A DNA stretch of 64,000 bases, taken from the NCBI GenBank assembly GCA_963701675.1, contig OY969623.1, forward strand, positions 5,332,001 to 5,396,000, read 5' to 3'. This stretch comes from G963701675 sp963701675 (lineage in GTDB: Bacteria; Planctomycetota; Planctomycetia; Gemmatales; Gemmataceae). The position numbers were made by a program, and so were the translations under genes. The notes below the pieces were generated by a model. The model had not been told where the DNA came from, searched no databases, and saw only the letters and a list, made by a program, of their open reading frames with translations. Of this stretch, positions 25,192-34,722 are shown in pieces; position 1 is the stretch's first letter; every line of letters starts with the position of its first letter.

Positions 25192-26206
25192 ATGTACCCC
25201 ATGCCCGCCCGCCTCTCTGACGCCAAAGTTCGCAACGCCAAGCCCAAAGCCAGGCCTTACAAAGTCTCAGACGGAGAAGGTTTGTTTCTCCTGGTCACGC
25301 CCTCGGGCAGCAAATACTGGCGACTGAAATACTTCGTCAGCGGCAAGGAAAAGCTGCTCGCCTTGGGCGTCTATCCCGACGTGAGCCTCGCAGACGCCCG
25401 CGACCGGCGTGCGCAGGCGCGCAAGGCCCTCGCCGCCGGAAACGACCCGGCAGTGGCGAAGAAAGATGCGAAGCGGGTGGCGACCCTAAAGAGCGCCAAC
25501 GCCTTTAAGACGGTGGCCCGCGAGTGGCTTGAACAAAGAAGGCATCAATGGGCAGCCAACACGGCTGAACTCGCGCGCGATCGACTCGAACAATACGTTT
25601 TCCCTGAACTGGGCGCGAAGCCGATCGCCGCCATCACGGCTCCCGAAGTGCTTACCGTGCTTCGCGGCGTGGAGAACCAGGGCCTCTTGGAAACAGCACG
25701 GCGAGTCATGCAAATGACTCGCCAGATCTTCACCTATGCCATTGCGACAGGCCGGGCCGAACGAAATCCCGTCCCCGATTTGCGTGGTGCCCTGAAAACG
25801 CCGGTCGTGAAACATCGTTCTTACCTCAAAGAAAATGAACTGCCAGAATACCTGCAAAAGCTGGAAACCTATGACGGGGCGCTGCAAACCAAGCTAGCCC
25901 TGCACTTTCTATTGCTAACCTTCGTCCGCACCGGGGAATTGCGTGCAGCGGAATGGGCAGAGGTTCATTGGGACAAAGCCGAGTGGCGAATTCCTGCCAC
26001 TCGCATGAAAATGAAGGAGCTTCATGTCGTGCCTTTGTCGAAGCAAGCCATCGCTGTGCTGCGTAACCTGGAAAGGCATTCGGGAAGCCAGAAGTACCTT
26101 TTTCCGAACGAGCACAATCCCAGTACCTTTATGAGCGAGAACACCATGCTTTATGCACTGTATCGCATGGGCTACCATTCACGCGCGACCGGTCACGGCT
26201 TCCGCA

Positions 26207-26214
26207 GTACTGCA
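26207..26214 (+). repeat. Target-site duplication, left copy (IS66-A copy 1)
   Basis: GTACTGCA, identical to 28939-28946. Confidence 0.9.
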
Positions 26215-26290
26215 GTGACCGTTGCATCCGGCGCATCTTGCGTGGCGTGATACCCTGGGGGCAGCCCACTTCCAACTCCGGGGTGCGGAG

Positions 26291-26689
26291 ATGGCCAAAT
26301 CTCCCGATGCAGCCAAAGAACGTTATTGGCGACGATTAATTCGGCGGCAAGCTACCAGTGGCTTGGGAACGCGTGGGTTTTGTGAGCGGGAGGGAATTCC
26401 CGAATCCCAGTTTTGGTGGTGGCGCCGCACATTGCGAGAACGCGATCGGCATTCCGCACGACCTGCTCGGCGCACGCGCCTCAAGCGAGCGGTTTCTGAC
26501 TCGCGCCGCAACGGAGTGGAGTCTCCTTTCCTGGCCGTTCCACTTTCCATGTCCCTTGGCACTTCCATTGAGATAGTGCATCCCCGCGGACACGTGCTCC
26601 GTATTCCCGTGTGCTTCGACGACTCGGTTCTACGGCGGATTCTGGCGGCGCTCGACACACCGGCCGACTCCTCCGAGGAACGATCGTGA
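26291..26689 (+). CDS. tnpA: IS66-A TnpA (Orf1-type)
   Basis: 132 residues from MAKSPDAAKERYWRRLIRRQ at 26291. It matches the small first protein of IS66 elements: a helix-turn-helix-like N-terminus with SGLGTRGFCEREGIPESQFWWWRRTLRERD, then a basic linker, then a small domain SIEIVHPRGHVLRIPVCFD with the C-terminal DDSVLRRILAALD. Required for transposition in studied IS66 members, precise role unclear. Its TGA overlaps the GTG of tnpB (GTGA), so translation is probably coupled. Confidence 0.88.
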   Translation: MAKSPDAAKERYWRRLIRRQATSGLGTRGFCEREGIPESQFWWWRRTLRERDRHSARPARRTRLKRAVSDSRRNGVESPFLAVPLSMSLGTSIEIVHPRGHVLRIPVCFDDSVLRRILAALDTPADSSEERS

Positions 26690-27078
26690 TCGGCACCTCG
26701 GTTCAGACCAAGGTGTATCTGGCCCGTGACCCGACCGACATGCGCAAGAGCTTTCGCGGCTTGATTGCCTTAACGGAAACGGTGCTACGACAAGAACCGG
26801 CCTCGGGCCATTGGTTCGTGTTTGTCAATCGGCGGCGCGATTTGATGAAGATCTTGTCGTGGGACGGATCCGGATTCTGGATCTGGTACCGGCGTCTCGA
26901 ACGCGGGCGCTTCCAGCTACCGGCTGTCGCTGCTGAAGAGAATGGGCTGGGGCTGGAACTCACCGCCGTGCAGTTGTCGCTGATTTTGCACGGCATCGAT
27001 TTGAGGTCGGCTCGGCAACGGCTCCGCTTTCATCGCAGCTTGGGAGAACGAGTCGGGTCGCCCGGTGTGGCCAGTTGA
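26686..27078 (+). CDS. tnpB: IS66-A TnpB (Orf2-type)
   Basis: 130 residues from the GTG at 26686, with GAGGA 6 nt upstream and a 4-nt overlap with tnpA. The family signature is plain: VYLARDPTDMRKSFRGLIAL, WFVFVNRRRDLMKILSWDGSGFWIWYRRLERGRF. IS66 TnpB is a small conserved protein needed for transposition of this family and unrelated to the Cas12-like TnpB of IS200/IS605. An apparent ATG start at 26611 lies inside tnpA in another frame and is not preferred. Confidence 0.9.
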   Translation: MIGTSVQTKVYLARDPTDMRKSFRGLIALTETVLRQEPASGHWFVFVNRRRDLMKILSWDGSGFWIWYRRLERGRFQLPAVAAEENGLGLELTAVQLSLILHGIDLRSARQRLRFHRSLGERVGSPGVAS

Positions 27079-27153
27079 TCTTTGCCGATTTTGGGCCCAT
27101 CGGGATAATGGGGCCTCTTCCGTACCCCATCGACCCACAGGCAGGGAAGCATT

Positions 27154-28959
27154 GTGAGTCGCTCGATTCCCCTTGAATTACCCGATACGGTCCCAGCGTG
27201 TCATGACGTCATCCGTCGGCAAGCGGCGCGGATCGAATACCTGGAAAAGCATGTCGACCACTTGGAGAGGCACGTTGAGCAACTGGAGGCGCATATCGAT
27301 AAACTGCAAGCGCACATCGAGCATCTCCATCGAGATCTCGGTGCCTTGAAGCGGCAACTGTTCGGCCAGCGGCGGGAACGGTTCCTGGCCGAGCAACCGG
27401 AAGATAACGCCGGTCTGCATTCGGTCGTTTCGGAAGCGTTGGTGCCTTTGCCGGAAGCCACCGTGGCCGGCGCGCGGCGGACCTCCAAGGGCCGGCAAAA
27501 ACGGGTGCTGGACGAAAGCCTGCCGCGTGAAAAAGTTCTGCACCGACTCGACGAGGCCAGCGTTCCGGCCGAACTCTGGAACCATCCGCGGGCCCGGCGG
27601 TTTTTTCGCTTGGCTCGTGAAGAAGTGGAAATGCAAACGGCGCGGCTCCGGGTCTTGGAGCACTACGAGGAAGTCCTAGTCGTGGAGGACGAAGCCAGCG
27701 GCGAATGCCGCATGATCGCGGCCTCGGTACCCGCGCCGTTAATCGAGCGTTGCTACGCCGGGCCGGCTTTACTGGCTTATCTGGTTGCCAGCCGCTTCGC
27801 CGATCACTTGCCCTATTACCGGGAAGAAGACATCCTGGCACGCAGCCGCCACGCGATTCATCGGGCGACGCAGTGGCGATGGATGCGGGCCTTGGCCACG
27901 ATCATGCAGCCGTTGGTCGACCTCATGCGACAGCGAACGATGCAGTCGAAAGTGCTGGGGATTGATGAGACGCCCTGTGCCCAACTTTGTCCGGGCCTCG
28001 GCCGCACCCGAAAGGCTTACCTTTACGCCAAGCATGGCGACGCGGCCCATCCGTATGTGTGCTTCGACTTCGCCGCGCGCAAAGATGAAGTTAACGTGCG
28101 CCGTATCGTCGGCAGCTATCAAGGGTACTTACAATCGGATGCCTACATCTGTTATGAGTTGATCGCTCAGGCATCCGAACAAGCCATTATCCCCGTGGGT
28201 TGCTGGGCCCATGCCCGCCGCAAGTTTGAGCCGCTGATCCAAGATGGCCATCATCTGCAGGCCGGCTGGATCTTGAGCCAAATTCAAAAGCTCTATGACA
28301 TTGAGGATCGCGTCCGTGATCTGACGGACAAGGAACGCCATGCCTTGCGTCAGGCGGAGTCGCGGCCGCTGGTGACAGCGATCCATACCTGGCTCCAAGA
28401 GCGGGATCAACAGGAATTGCCTCGTTCACCGCTTCGCGCTGGCGTCAACTATCTGCTGAAGCGCTGGGAAGCGTTCGAGCGTTTTCTGGAGAACGGCGCC
28501 ATCCCGATCGACAACAACCGCACGGAAGCTTCGATCAAAGGGCCGGTGATGGGCAAGAAGGCCTGGCTCTTCTTGGGAAACGATAACGCCGGTGAGACCG
28601 CGGCCGTCTTCTATACGCTGGCCATGACTTGCAAGCGGCACACCATCGACATGCAGGCGTATTTGCTCGACGTATTCCGCCGGATCAAGCACGCGAGTCC
28701 GGCCGAGCTGGAGGCGCTCTTACCCGACCGCTGGATTGAACAACACCCCAGGGCTCGGATCCGGCAGCGGGTGCAAGAATCACAAGCCGCTGCGGCGCGC
28801 AGCGCTGGCGCCGGGCCCGCCGGCGGATGTTGGTCGCCAGCGGATAGTCGGCCACCCCCGCTGCCTCTACATCTTGAAGAAATCTTCTCGCCGTTGCGCC
28901 ACAGCGCCGCAAGCATATGCGCCCGATGCAACGGTCACGTACTGCAAGCACAATCCTGA
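27154..28959 (+). CDS. tnpC: IS66-A TnpC transposase, C-terminus altered
   Basis: The DDE transposase of the element. The start is GTG (MSRSIPLELPDTVPACHDV), followed by a coiled coil of LEKHVDHLERHVEQLEAHIDKL type at residues 28-70, a zinc-free helical region, and the transposase core with VLGIDETPCAQL (first D), SDAYICYELI (second D) and IPIDNNRTEASIKGPVMGKKAW (E). Near 28800 the gene lacks one A compared with copy 2 (GCGCGCAGCG against GCGCGCAAGCG), so the normal ending RKRWRRARRRMLVASG (stop near 28847) is lost. The frame runs on to 28959, the last seven residues being coded outside the IS. The catalytic core is complete, so activity is possible. Confidence 0.85.
   Translation: MSRSIPLELPDTVPACHDVIRRQAARIEYLEKHVDHLERHVEQLEAHIDKLQAHIEHLHRDLGALKRQLFGQRRERFLAEQPEDNAGLHSVVSEALVPLPEATVAGARRTSKGRQKRVLDESLPREKVLHRLDEASVPAELWNHPRARRFFRLAREEVEMQTARLRVLEHYEEVLVVEDEASGECRMIAASVPAPLIERCYAGPALLAYLVASRFADHLPYYREEDILARSRHAIHRATQWRWMRALATIMQPLVDLMRQRTMQSKVLGIDETPCAQLCPGLGRTRKAYLYAKHGDAAHPYVCFDFAARKDEVNVRRIVGSYQGYLQSDAYICYELIAQASEQAIIPVGCWAHARRKFEPLIQDGHHLQAGWILSQIQKLYDIEDRVRDLTDKERHALRQAESRPLVTAIHTWLQERDQQELPRSPLRAGVNYLLKRWEAFERFLENGAIPIDNNRTEASIKGPVMGKKAWLFLGNDNAGETAAVFYTLAMTCKRHTIDMQAYLLDVFRRIKHASPAELEALLPDRWIEQHPRARIRQRVQESQAAAARSAGAGPAGGCWSPADSRPPPLPLHLEEIFSPLRHSAASICARCNGHVLQAQS
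28939..28946 (+). repeat. Target-site duplication, right copy (IS66-A copy 1)
   Basis: GTACTGCA, identical to 26207-26214. Confidence 0.9.
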
Positions 28960-29236
28960 ATGAGCATGGTTTCCGTGCCGACGTGATTGAACGGCAGCTT
29001 GCGCACAGCGAACGAAACACGGTCCGAGCAGCTTACAACCATGCACAGTACTTGCGGGAACGCCGGACAATGATGCAATGGTGGGCCGATTATCTCGATG
29101 ACACTGCGTCAAAGAAGTAGCCACGATTCGCAGAGGCGAGCCGGGCGAACATGAGTTGCCTCCGTCGCAGGCTCGAAGAAGTCGCACACCGTATGCGTAC
29201 GATGCGCGCGGCAACATCAGGCAATCAACAAATCCA

Positions 29237-29665
29237 CTATGAACTTAGACGTGATAGAAGCTCACGGTATCGTTTAGCGATGTCGGCGTAGACCTCATGG
29301 GCACATCCGTAGCGGTCAAAACCTTCAAGAATCAGACGTATGCCTTCGCGCATGATTGTCTTAGCGGCAGCGATCTCACTCGCATCGTTTTTCAACCTGA
29401 ACTCAATCAATCCACAAAACGTGTTGACAGCGTCGGCGTCGTTGTCGGCATCCTCGCTCAGCAGGTACTCAATCGCTGCACGCACGTAGAACTGAAACGC
29501 GATCGGACCCATCCACATCAGATCTTCTTGATAACGAAGGAAGTTCTCTCGAAACAATGACGTTGCTTGTGCTAGGTCCTTACCCAGAAAGTGCTTAACG
29601 GCGACACGCTCGTCGAGTGAATCGAAGACGTTGATCTCCTCTTCAGTGGGAAGCCGCGTGACCAA
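29237..29665 (-). CDS. Probable immunity protein of Rhs-1
   Basis: 142 residues from a TTG at 29665, chosen because a strong GGGAGG lies about 7 nt upstream and no ATG start fits. The product is acidic and mostly helical: LPTEEEINVFDSLDERVAVK, KDLAQATSLFRENFLRYQED, MGPIAFQFYVRAAIEYLLSE, ASEIAAAKTIMREGIRLILE. It has no signal and no recognised domain. It begins 62 bp after the Rhs-1 stop codon, on the same strand. A small acidic protein directly after a polymorphic-toxin gene is the usual place for the cognate immunity protein; that role is inferred from position. The second Rhs locus has a different gene in this slot. Confidence 0.65.
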   Translation of the reverse strand: MVTRLPTEEEINVFDSLDERVAVKHFLGKDLAQATSLFRENFLRYQEDLMWMGPIAFQFYVRAAIEYLLSEDADNDADAVNTFCGLIEFRLKNDASEIAAAKTIMREGIRLILEGFDRYGCAHEVYADIAKRYRELLSRLSS

Positions 29666-29727
29666 ATGTGAAACCTCCCATCCAGAATAAATCGACTAAC
29701 TCGGTCTCCCCAGCGGGATCTGCTTGT

Positions 29728-32700
29728 TTATTTGGTAGCCTTCGCCACGCATGTCGCCAATGCTGCCGTCTTTTCCGCCAATTGCTGAATATGGCCTTTT
29801 TCGGCTATTTTACTACCGCGAGCGCAACTTCCAGGCAGAACATAATCACATTTATCCTTTAAGTAAAGGCTTCGCCCTGCGACCTCGGCTGTTAGGCATG
29901 CAGCTCTCTTTTTTGCCTCGGCCGCGGTAATGGTGGCATCCGTGCATCCCTTGCAAGCTAAAGCTTTATAGGCAGCGTGGGTGGCCTCACATTTTATGAT
30001 CTTCTGAAGTTGTGCCTTAAGGACAGCAAGCTCCGCTTCATACGCCGGGATGCCACCAAGAAGCCCCTCGAGACAGGTTATGGCGGCAGCGGGCGGAAGC
30101 CGCATGCAGGCTGCTATCAATTGGGTTATACTGTCTTTTTGCAACCCCGAAGGATCAACGAAATTGATCGGATTGTTCTTGGCATACACGTACGGGTTTT
30201 CCCAGTTCCCGAAGTAATACCACGGAGTGGCGCGCATAGCTCCTAAACGCTCGGCATAGAACCCAGCGTCAGTAAGCGCGTCGACACCGTTCGCGGAAAG
30301 TGGATCACGCGACGAAAAACGCCAGCCCTCCACGGGCAAGCGGCCCATTGGATCGACGCTCAAAAACCGTCCTCGCACGGGATCGTAGTGTCTTGCACGT
30401 AAGTAGTAGTTGATGAGATCCGAGTCGTAGTAATACCCGAGCTGCCCGATGTACCGGAACGGGTTGGTCACCGGCGTTAAGCTTTGTGAGGCGAATACAA
30501 TCCGCCCAAAAGCGTCGTAGACATCGCTTTCCTTAACATTGCCGCTAGCATCGATCAACCGGTCTGTCGAGCCTAGGCCGTCAAAGATGTAGTAGTGCGA
30601 AGCGCTGCGGAACTGCGATAGGAGCCTCCCATAACCCGCCGGCTGCAAGGTATAGACGACCTGAATAATGTTGCTGCCATCGGTCTCAGCCAACACGTTC
30701 TCCAGATCCCAAATCTCCTTCCGCGTCTCGCTCGGTTTGTCGATCTGCACCCGCTTGCCGTCGGCATCATATGTGAACGTGTTCCGCGTGCCGCCGGAAG
30801 GCTTGACGCCCGTAAGCCGATTCTCGTAGTCCCAGGTCCAAGTCGTCACCGATCCGGCCGGTCCCGCCGAGCGCGCCTGGTTCCCTTCCGAATCGTAGGT
30901 GTACGTCGTGCGGCCGCCGCTATCATCCTGGGTCGACAACTGGTTGGCGTTGTCGTAGACATAGGTGGTCAATGCGCCGCTGCTGATCTTCCGCTGGCGG
31001 TTCCCGGCCGCATCATAGACAAAGGTATTGGCGTAACCGTGTCCGCCTCCGCGGTGCTCGCGCACGATCTGATACGTATCGTCATAGACCCAGGTCACGC
31101 GCGTGCCGTCGGCTTCAATGACCCGATTGCGATTACCCACGGGATCGTAGCGATAATTGAAGCTCGAAATCGTGACACTGGAACGAATATTCACCAACCG
31201 CAGCAACTGATCGGCATCGTCGTAGGTGGATGAGGCTCGTGCGTTGTTAGCCAGCCGGGTCGTCAACCGCCGTCCGGCATCGTCATAGGACCAGGTGGTA
31301 CGCTCGCCTTGCGGATTGGCGAGATAGGTGATTCGGCCGGCGTCGTCGTACACGTAGGTGAACCGGCCGCCGCCAGGCTCGACGAGTAGGGTCCGTTGCC
31401 CGACGCCGTCATAGGAGTAGGTGAGCCGTTTGCGGGCCGGGTTGATCACGCGTTGCAAACGTCCGGCGGCATCATAGGTGTAACTGGTCCTTCCTGTCCC
31501 GTCGCGCATCGTCGTTCGCTGGCTGGTCGCATCATACGCAAAAGTCACCCGGGTGCCGTCGGGGTAACGTCTTCCCGTAAGCTGGTCGGTCGCGTCATAG
31601 ACGTACGTCGTCCGGAAGTTTCGGGCGTCCGTCCGCGTGATCTGCCGATTAGCCGCGTCGTAGCCCAATGTAATGCGCCGATCCAGGGCGTCCATTATCC
31701 GCGTTTGCCGACCAGCCGCGTCGTAAGCATAGCTGGTCCGCTTGCCTCGTGCATCTATCAGGGCGATTTGTTGGCTGGCCGCATCGTATACCTGAGTCGT
31801 GCGATTCGCGTTGGCGTCGATGGCGGCCAGCGTCCGGCCTGTGGCATCGTAAATCGTCGTGGTCAGCTTGCCATTGGCGTCTTGCTTGCGAACTTGTTGA
31901 CTGGCGGCGTCATAGGCAAACGATGTCCGATAAGTCAAGGGGTCGATGGCGGCGATGCGGCGGTCGGCCGCATCATAGATACTGGTCGTGATTTTACCTA
32001 ATGGATTAACAAATCGGACTTGTCGGCTGGCGGGGTCGTAGGCGTAAGTAGTGCGGTTGAGCAGCGGGTCGATCGATGCTCGCAGCCGCCCAGCCGCGTC
32101 GTAAACCGACGTCGTTCGCCGGTTCAGCGGATCGGTCACGGCGACGCGCCGCCCAGCGGCATCGTAGGCAAAACTCGTGCGCTTCGTCAAAGCGTCGATG
32201 TTTGCTATTTGCTGTCCTGCCGCATCGTAGCTAATCGTCGCGATGTGCCCCAAAGCGTCTTGAACCCGGGTCTGCTGACCGGCCCCGTCATATGCGAAGC
32301 TAGTGCGATTACCCAACGGAGTAATCGTTGCAACATTACGGCTCGCGGAATCGTACACAGTCGTCGTGCGGTTGCCGAGGGGATTAATTGATGCCACCAC
32401 TCGTCCAGCCGTATCGTAGATTAGGGATGTACGATTCGTGAGGGGATCGATGTTGGCCACGCCGCGGTACAGCCCGTCGAACACGGTCGTCCAGATCTTG
32501 CCCAGAGGGTTCATCACCCGCAGGCGGTTGTTGGCCGCATCGTAGGCATAGCTCGTGCGGTTGCCCAACGGCGTGCGATCCGCAATCACCCGCCCCGCTG
32601 TATCGAACACGGTCGTCCAGATCTTGCCCAGCGGGTTTTGGACCCCTGTGCGGTTGCCCGCCTTGTCGTATCCGAACGTTGTGCGATTCCCAAGCGGATC

Positions 32701-34722
32701 AATGTGGCCGACCAACCGATTCGGTCGATCGAAAACGCTGGTGGTGATCTTCCCCAGCGGGTTCATCACCCGCACCCGCTTTCCCACTGCATCGTAGCCG
32801 AACGACGTGCGGTTCCCCAACGGGTCGATCACCGCCGTCAATTGACTATTCGCGTTGTAGGTCCGCGTCACCACCTGCCCCAGCGGATTCTTCACCGTGG
32901 CCAGCCGGCAATTGGCGTCGTAGGTATAGCTGGTTCTCCGACCGAGTGGATCGATCCGCACCATCGGCCGATCTAGGTTATCGCGCAACATCGTGGTGAT
33001 GTTTCCGAGCGCGTTCTGAGTTCGTTTCCGCTGGCTGTTGGCGTCGTAGGCATAACTCGTCCGCTGTCCCAACGGATTGATCGTCGCCGCCAACCGCCCG
33101 ACATTGTCGTAGGTCTGCGACCAGCGATGTCCCAGCGGATTGCGAATGGCGGTCAACAGTCCTTGGCCGTCATAGCTATAAGTCGTTCGATTCCCCAGCG
33201 GGTCGATTACTCCTGTGCGGCTGCCATTGCTGTCCCACAGCAGCGTAGTTCGCTTTCCCAGTGGATTGCGGATGGTCTTGAGCCGGCTGTCGCTGTCGTA
33301 GGTGAACGTGTACCGTCCTCCCACCGTCGGCCGAAGGGTCTTGAGCCGGATGGTATGATCCGTGCTCATCGTCTCATAGGTGTAGGTAGTTCGCCGCCCC
33401 TCGCCGTTCTGCACACTTTCCAGCCGACTATCTGCATTCCAAGTGTAAGTAACTCGGATCCCGGTCTCCCGCTCTGCCGAGAGAACCAAGTCGCCGTCAA
33501 AAGTCAGCGTCGTCCGTGCTCCCCGCGCGTTGGTGATCGCCGTCTGTGCCCCGTAGGCAAATGTGGTCCGCTGTCCCATGGGCAGCTTGACCACCGTCAC
33601 CCGTGGCGGCGGTCCCGGATCATCGTAACTGAAACTCGTGCGGCCGCCCGCGGGATTGGTCCACGCAGTGATTAAGCCATTGGCGTCGTAACGGAATTGC
33701 GACACACACAGTTCCGGAGTCGTCACTTGCCTGAGTCGACCACCCACGATCTGGAAAGTCGTTATTCGCCCCGCCGCGTCTTGAATCCGTCGAAGTTTCT
33801 GCGACCCGTCATACGCATAGGTCGTTCGCCGTCCGAACGGATCGGTAATCGCGCTCACGCGATCACTGCCACCGTCAAAAGACATAGTCCAGCGCTTACC
33901 TGTCCGACTTTGGATGTAGTTCAACGGATAGGCTAAGCCCACACCGGCCTTGTAGACTAACGCCAAACCGTTCGGCTGGATCTCCATATAGCCATCGGTA
34001 AGGCTCTTCAGAGCATTGCGGGCTCCCCCGCTCAGCACATAGTATGATCCGACCTTGCTGCCATACCCGTAGACCGTTCCCTTCCCCGTGGTTATAAAGA
34101 CGCTACCGCCCGTGCCGGTTGTGATGTTGCGAATGAAGGTGCTTAACCAACCGTTCCCATATTCGGAACTCACACCCGCCAACGCGCTGTTGTAAGTCAG
34201 AAGCGGCCAGGGATCAAACGGCCCCGTCTTGGGCCCCCCAACCTGGAACATGACATTACCGGACTGGTTGCCGATCCAAGGTCCCTGCACGCCCGCGCAG
34301 CCACCGGAACAGCCTGCGGGAGCCCACATGGGGGAAACGGTCTCACCGAGCGAGCCGCCAATTGCATTGATTCCCTGACTAATTCCGCCCCCGCCTCCAC
34401 CGCCATCGTAGGATGGAGTACTCCCCGGAGGGCAGGGTTCGTCTGGCGGTCCACAGTCATCAGCGATGGACAGCGGACTATCGGCACCCTTTTCATCTTC
34501 GCAACAACCGCCGCCGCCCGAAGACCCGCCTCCGCTCGCTGACGTGCCTCCACACGAGCCAGGTTCAGGGGTGGGTGAAGGTGCCGGGCAGTCGCAGCCT
34601 CCACCTCCACTACCACCGGAATCGCCGCCTCCTCCCCCGACGCAGCAACTGGTCGGCGATCCCGTCGACGGCGCATCGGGACATGGATTGGGTGGGCACG
34701 GGTAAAACGGCGCGGTGGCCAT
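29728..34722 (-). CDS. Rhs/YD-repeat protein 1, polymorphic toxin candidate
   Basis: 1664 residues from the ATG at 34722, with AGGAGAG upstream. Residues 1-150 are low-complexity Gly/Cys/Pro/Ser, with CCVGGGGGDSGG-type runs and no classical signal peptide. Residues 150-300 form a conserved N-terminal Rhs region. From about 300 to 1470 there are some 50 YD repeats of about 21 residues (pattern NPLGKxTTxxYDxAxRxxA). The core motif RARHYDPVRGRFLSVDP and NPINFVDPSG end the shell. The last ~136 residues form a separate tip with six or more Cys and HAAYKALACKGC, GRSLYLKDKCDYVLPGSCA; it resembles Cys-containing predicted toxin tips (possibly the Ntox16 group), but this is unverified. Gene 29237-29665 is the likely immunity partner. 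Shares a near-identical tract with Rhs-2. Confidence 0.88.
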   Translation of the reverse strand: MATAPFYPCPPNPCPDAPSTGSPTSCCVGGGGGDSGGSGGGGCDCPAPSPTPEPGSCGGTSASGGGSSGGGGCCEDEKGADSPLSIADDCGPPDEPCPPGSTPSYDGGGGGGGISQGINAIGGSLGETVSPMWAPAGCSGGCAGVQGPWIGNQSGNVMFQVGGPKTGPFDPWPLLTYNSALAGVSSEYGNGWLSTFIRNITTGTGGSVFITTGKGTVYGYGSKVGSYYVLSGGARNALKSLTDGYMEIQPNGLALVYKAGVGLAYPLNYIQSRTGKRWTMSFDGGSDRVSAITDPFGRRTTYAYDGSQKLRRIQDAAGRITTFQIVGGRLRQVTTPELCVSQFRYDANGLITAWTNPAGGRTSFSYDDPGPPPRVTVVKLPMGQRTTFAYGAQTAITNARGARTTLTFDGDLVLSAERETGIRVTYTWNADSRLESVQNGEGRRTTYTYETMSTDHTIRLKTLRPTVGGRYTFTYDSDSRLKTIRNPLGKRTTLLWDSNGSRTGVIDPLGNRTTYSYDGQGLLTAIRNPLGHRWSQTYDNVGRLAATINPLGQRTSYAYDANSQRKRTQNALGNITTMLRDNLDRPMVRIDPLGRRTSYTYDANCRLATVKNPLGQVVTRTYNANSQLTAVIDPLGNRTSFGYDAVGKRVRVMNPLGKITTSVFDRPNRLVGHIDPLGNRTTFGYDKAGNRTGVQNPLGKIWTTVFDTAGRVIADRTPLGNRTSYAYDAANNRLRVMNPLGKIWTTVFDGLYRGVANIDPLTNRTSLIYDTAGRVVASINPLGNRTTTVYDSASRNVATITPLGNRTSFAYDGAGQQTRVQDALGHIATISYDAAGQQIANIDALTKRTSFAYDAAGRRVAVTDPLNRRTTSVYDAAGRLRASIDPLLNRTTYAYDPASRQVRFVNPLGKITTSIYDAADRRIAAIDPLTYRTSFAYDAASQQVRKQDANGKLTTTIYDATGRTLAAIDANANRTTQVYDAASQQIALIDARGKRTSYAYDAAGRQTRIMDALDRRITLGYDAANRQITRTDARNFRTTYVYDATDQLTGRRYPDGTRVTFAYDATSQRTTMRDGTGRTSYTYDAAGRLQRVINPARKRLTYSYDGVGQRTLLVEPGGGRFTYVYDDAGRITYLANPQGERTTWSYDDAGRRLTTRLANNARASSTYDDADQLLRLVNIRSSVTISSFNYRYDPVGNRNRVIEADGTRVTWVYDDTYQIVREHRGGGHGYANTFVYDAAGNRQRKISSGALTTYVYDNANQLSTQDDSGGRTTYTYDSEGNQARSAGPAGSVTTWTWDYENRLTGVKPSGGTRNTFTYDADGKRVQIDKPSETRKEIWDLENVLAETDGSNIIQVVYTLQPAGYGRLLSQFRSASHYYIFDGLGSTDRLIDASGNVKESDVYDAFGRIVFASQSLTPVTNPFRYIGQLGYYYDSDLINYYLRARHYDPVRGRFLSVDPMGRLPVEGWRFSSRDPLSANGVDALTDAGFYAERLGAMRATPWYYFGNWENPYVYAKNNPINFVDPSGLQKDSITQLIAACMRLPPAAAITCLEGLLGGIPAYEAELAVLKAQLQKIIKCEATHAAYKALACKGCTDATITAAEAKKRAACLTAEVAGRSLYLKDKCDYVLPGSCARGSKIAEKGHIQQLAEKTAALATCVAKATK
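33119..34474 (-). repeat. Near-identical Rhs tract, copy 1 (pairs with 54193-55543)
   Basis: From GACCAGCGATGTCCC to CAGCGATGGACAGC the two Rhs genes appear identical apart from a 6-bp in-frame deletion and a 1-bp insertion in copy 2. On both sides similarity falls sharply. This abrupt pattern points to recent gene conversion rather than old duplication. Confidence 0.85.

Larger units (their letters stand above)
26215..28938 (+). mobile_element. IS66-family insertion sequence, copy 1 (here IS66-A)
   Basis: A 2724-bp element with three genes in the usual IS66 order (tnpA, tnpB, tnpC), inverted ends starting GTGACCGTTGCATC (about 21 of the first 22 bp match) and an 8-bp duplication GTACTGCA. 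IS66 elements more often start GTAA, so the GTGA tip is a variant. A second copy in opposite orientation is at 46291-49013. It interrupts the P4-type integrase. Confidence 0.93.
25192..29120 (+). pseudogene. P4-type tyrosine integrase, split by an IS66 element
   Basis: The gene lies in two parts, 25192-26214 and 28947-29120, in the same frame; joined they give about 398 residues, normal for P4-like integrases. The N-terminus MYPMPARLSDAKVRNAKPKA and KVSDGEGLFLLVTPSGSKYW are the usual arm-binding domain. Catalytic residues seen are R246 in FVRTGELRAAEW, then H335 and R338 in GHGFRSTA. The distal part supplies STILNEHGFRADVIERQLAH and the Tyr region VRAAYNHAQYLRERR, with MMQWWADYLD at the end. 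The GHGFRSTA/STILNE junction is restored exactly by removing the IS and one copy of GTACTGCA. A start at 25201 is also possible. Inactive as it stands. Confidence 0.92.

Noticed and set aside
27209..27841. 210-codon minus frame opposite IS66-A tnpC (and its twin at 47387-48019)
   Set aside because: Perfect shadow of the transposase gene, present in both copies only because the element is duplicated.
30500..33200. Periodic ~63-bp repeats that could be taken for a satellite or CRISPR
   Set aside because: The period matches 21-residue YD repeats in an open frame and units differ at synonymous sites; there are no identical repeats with unique spacers.
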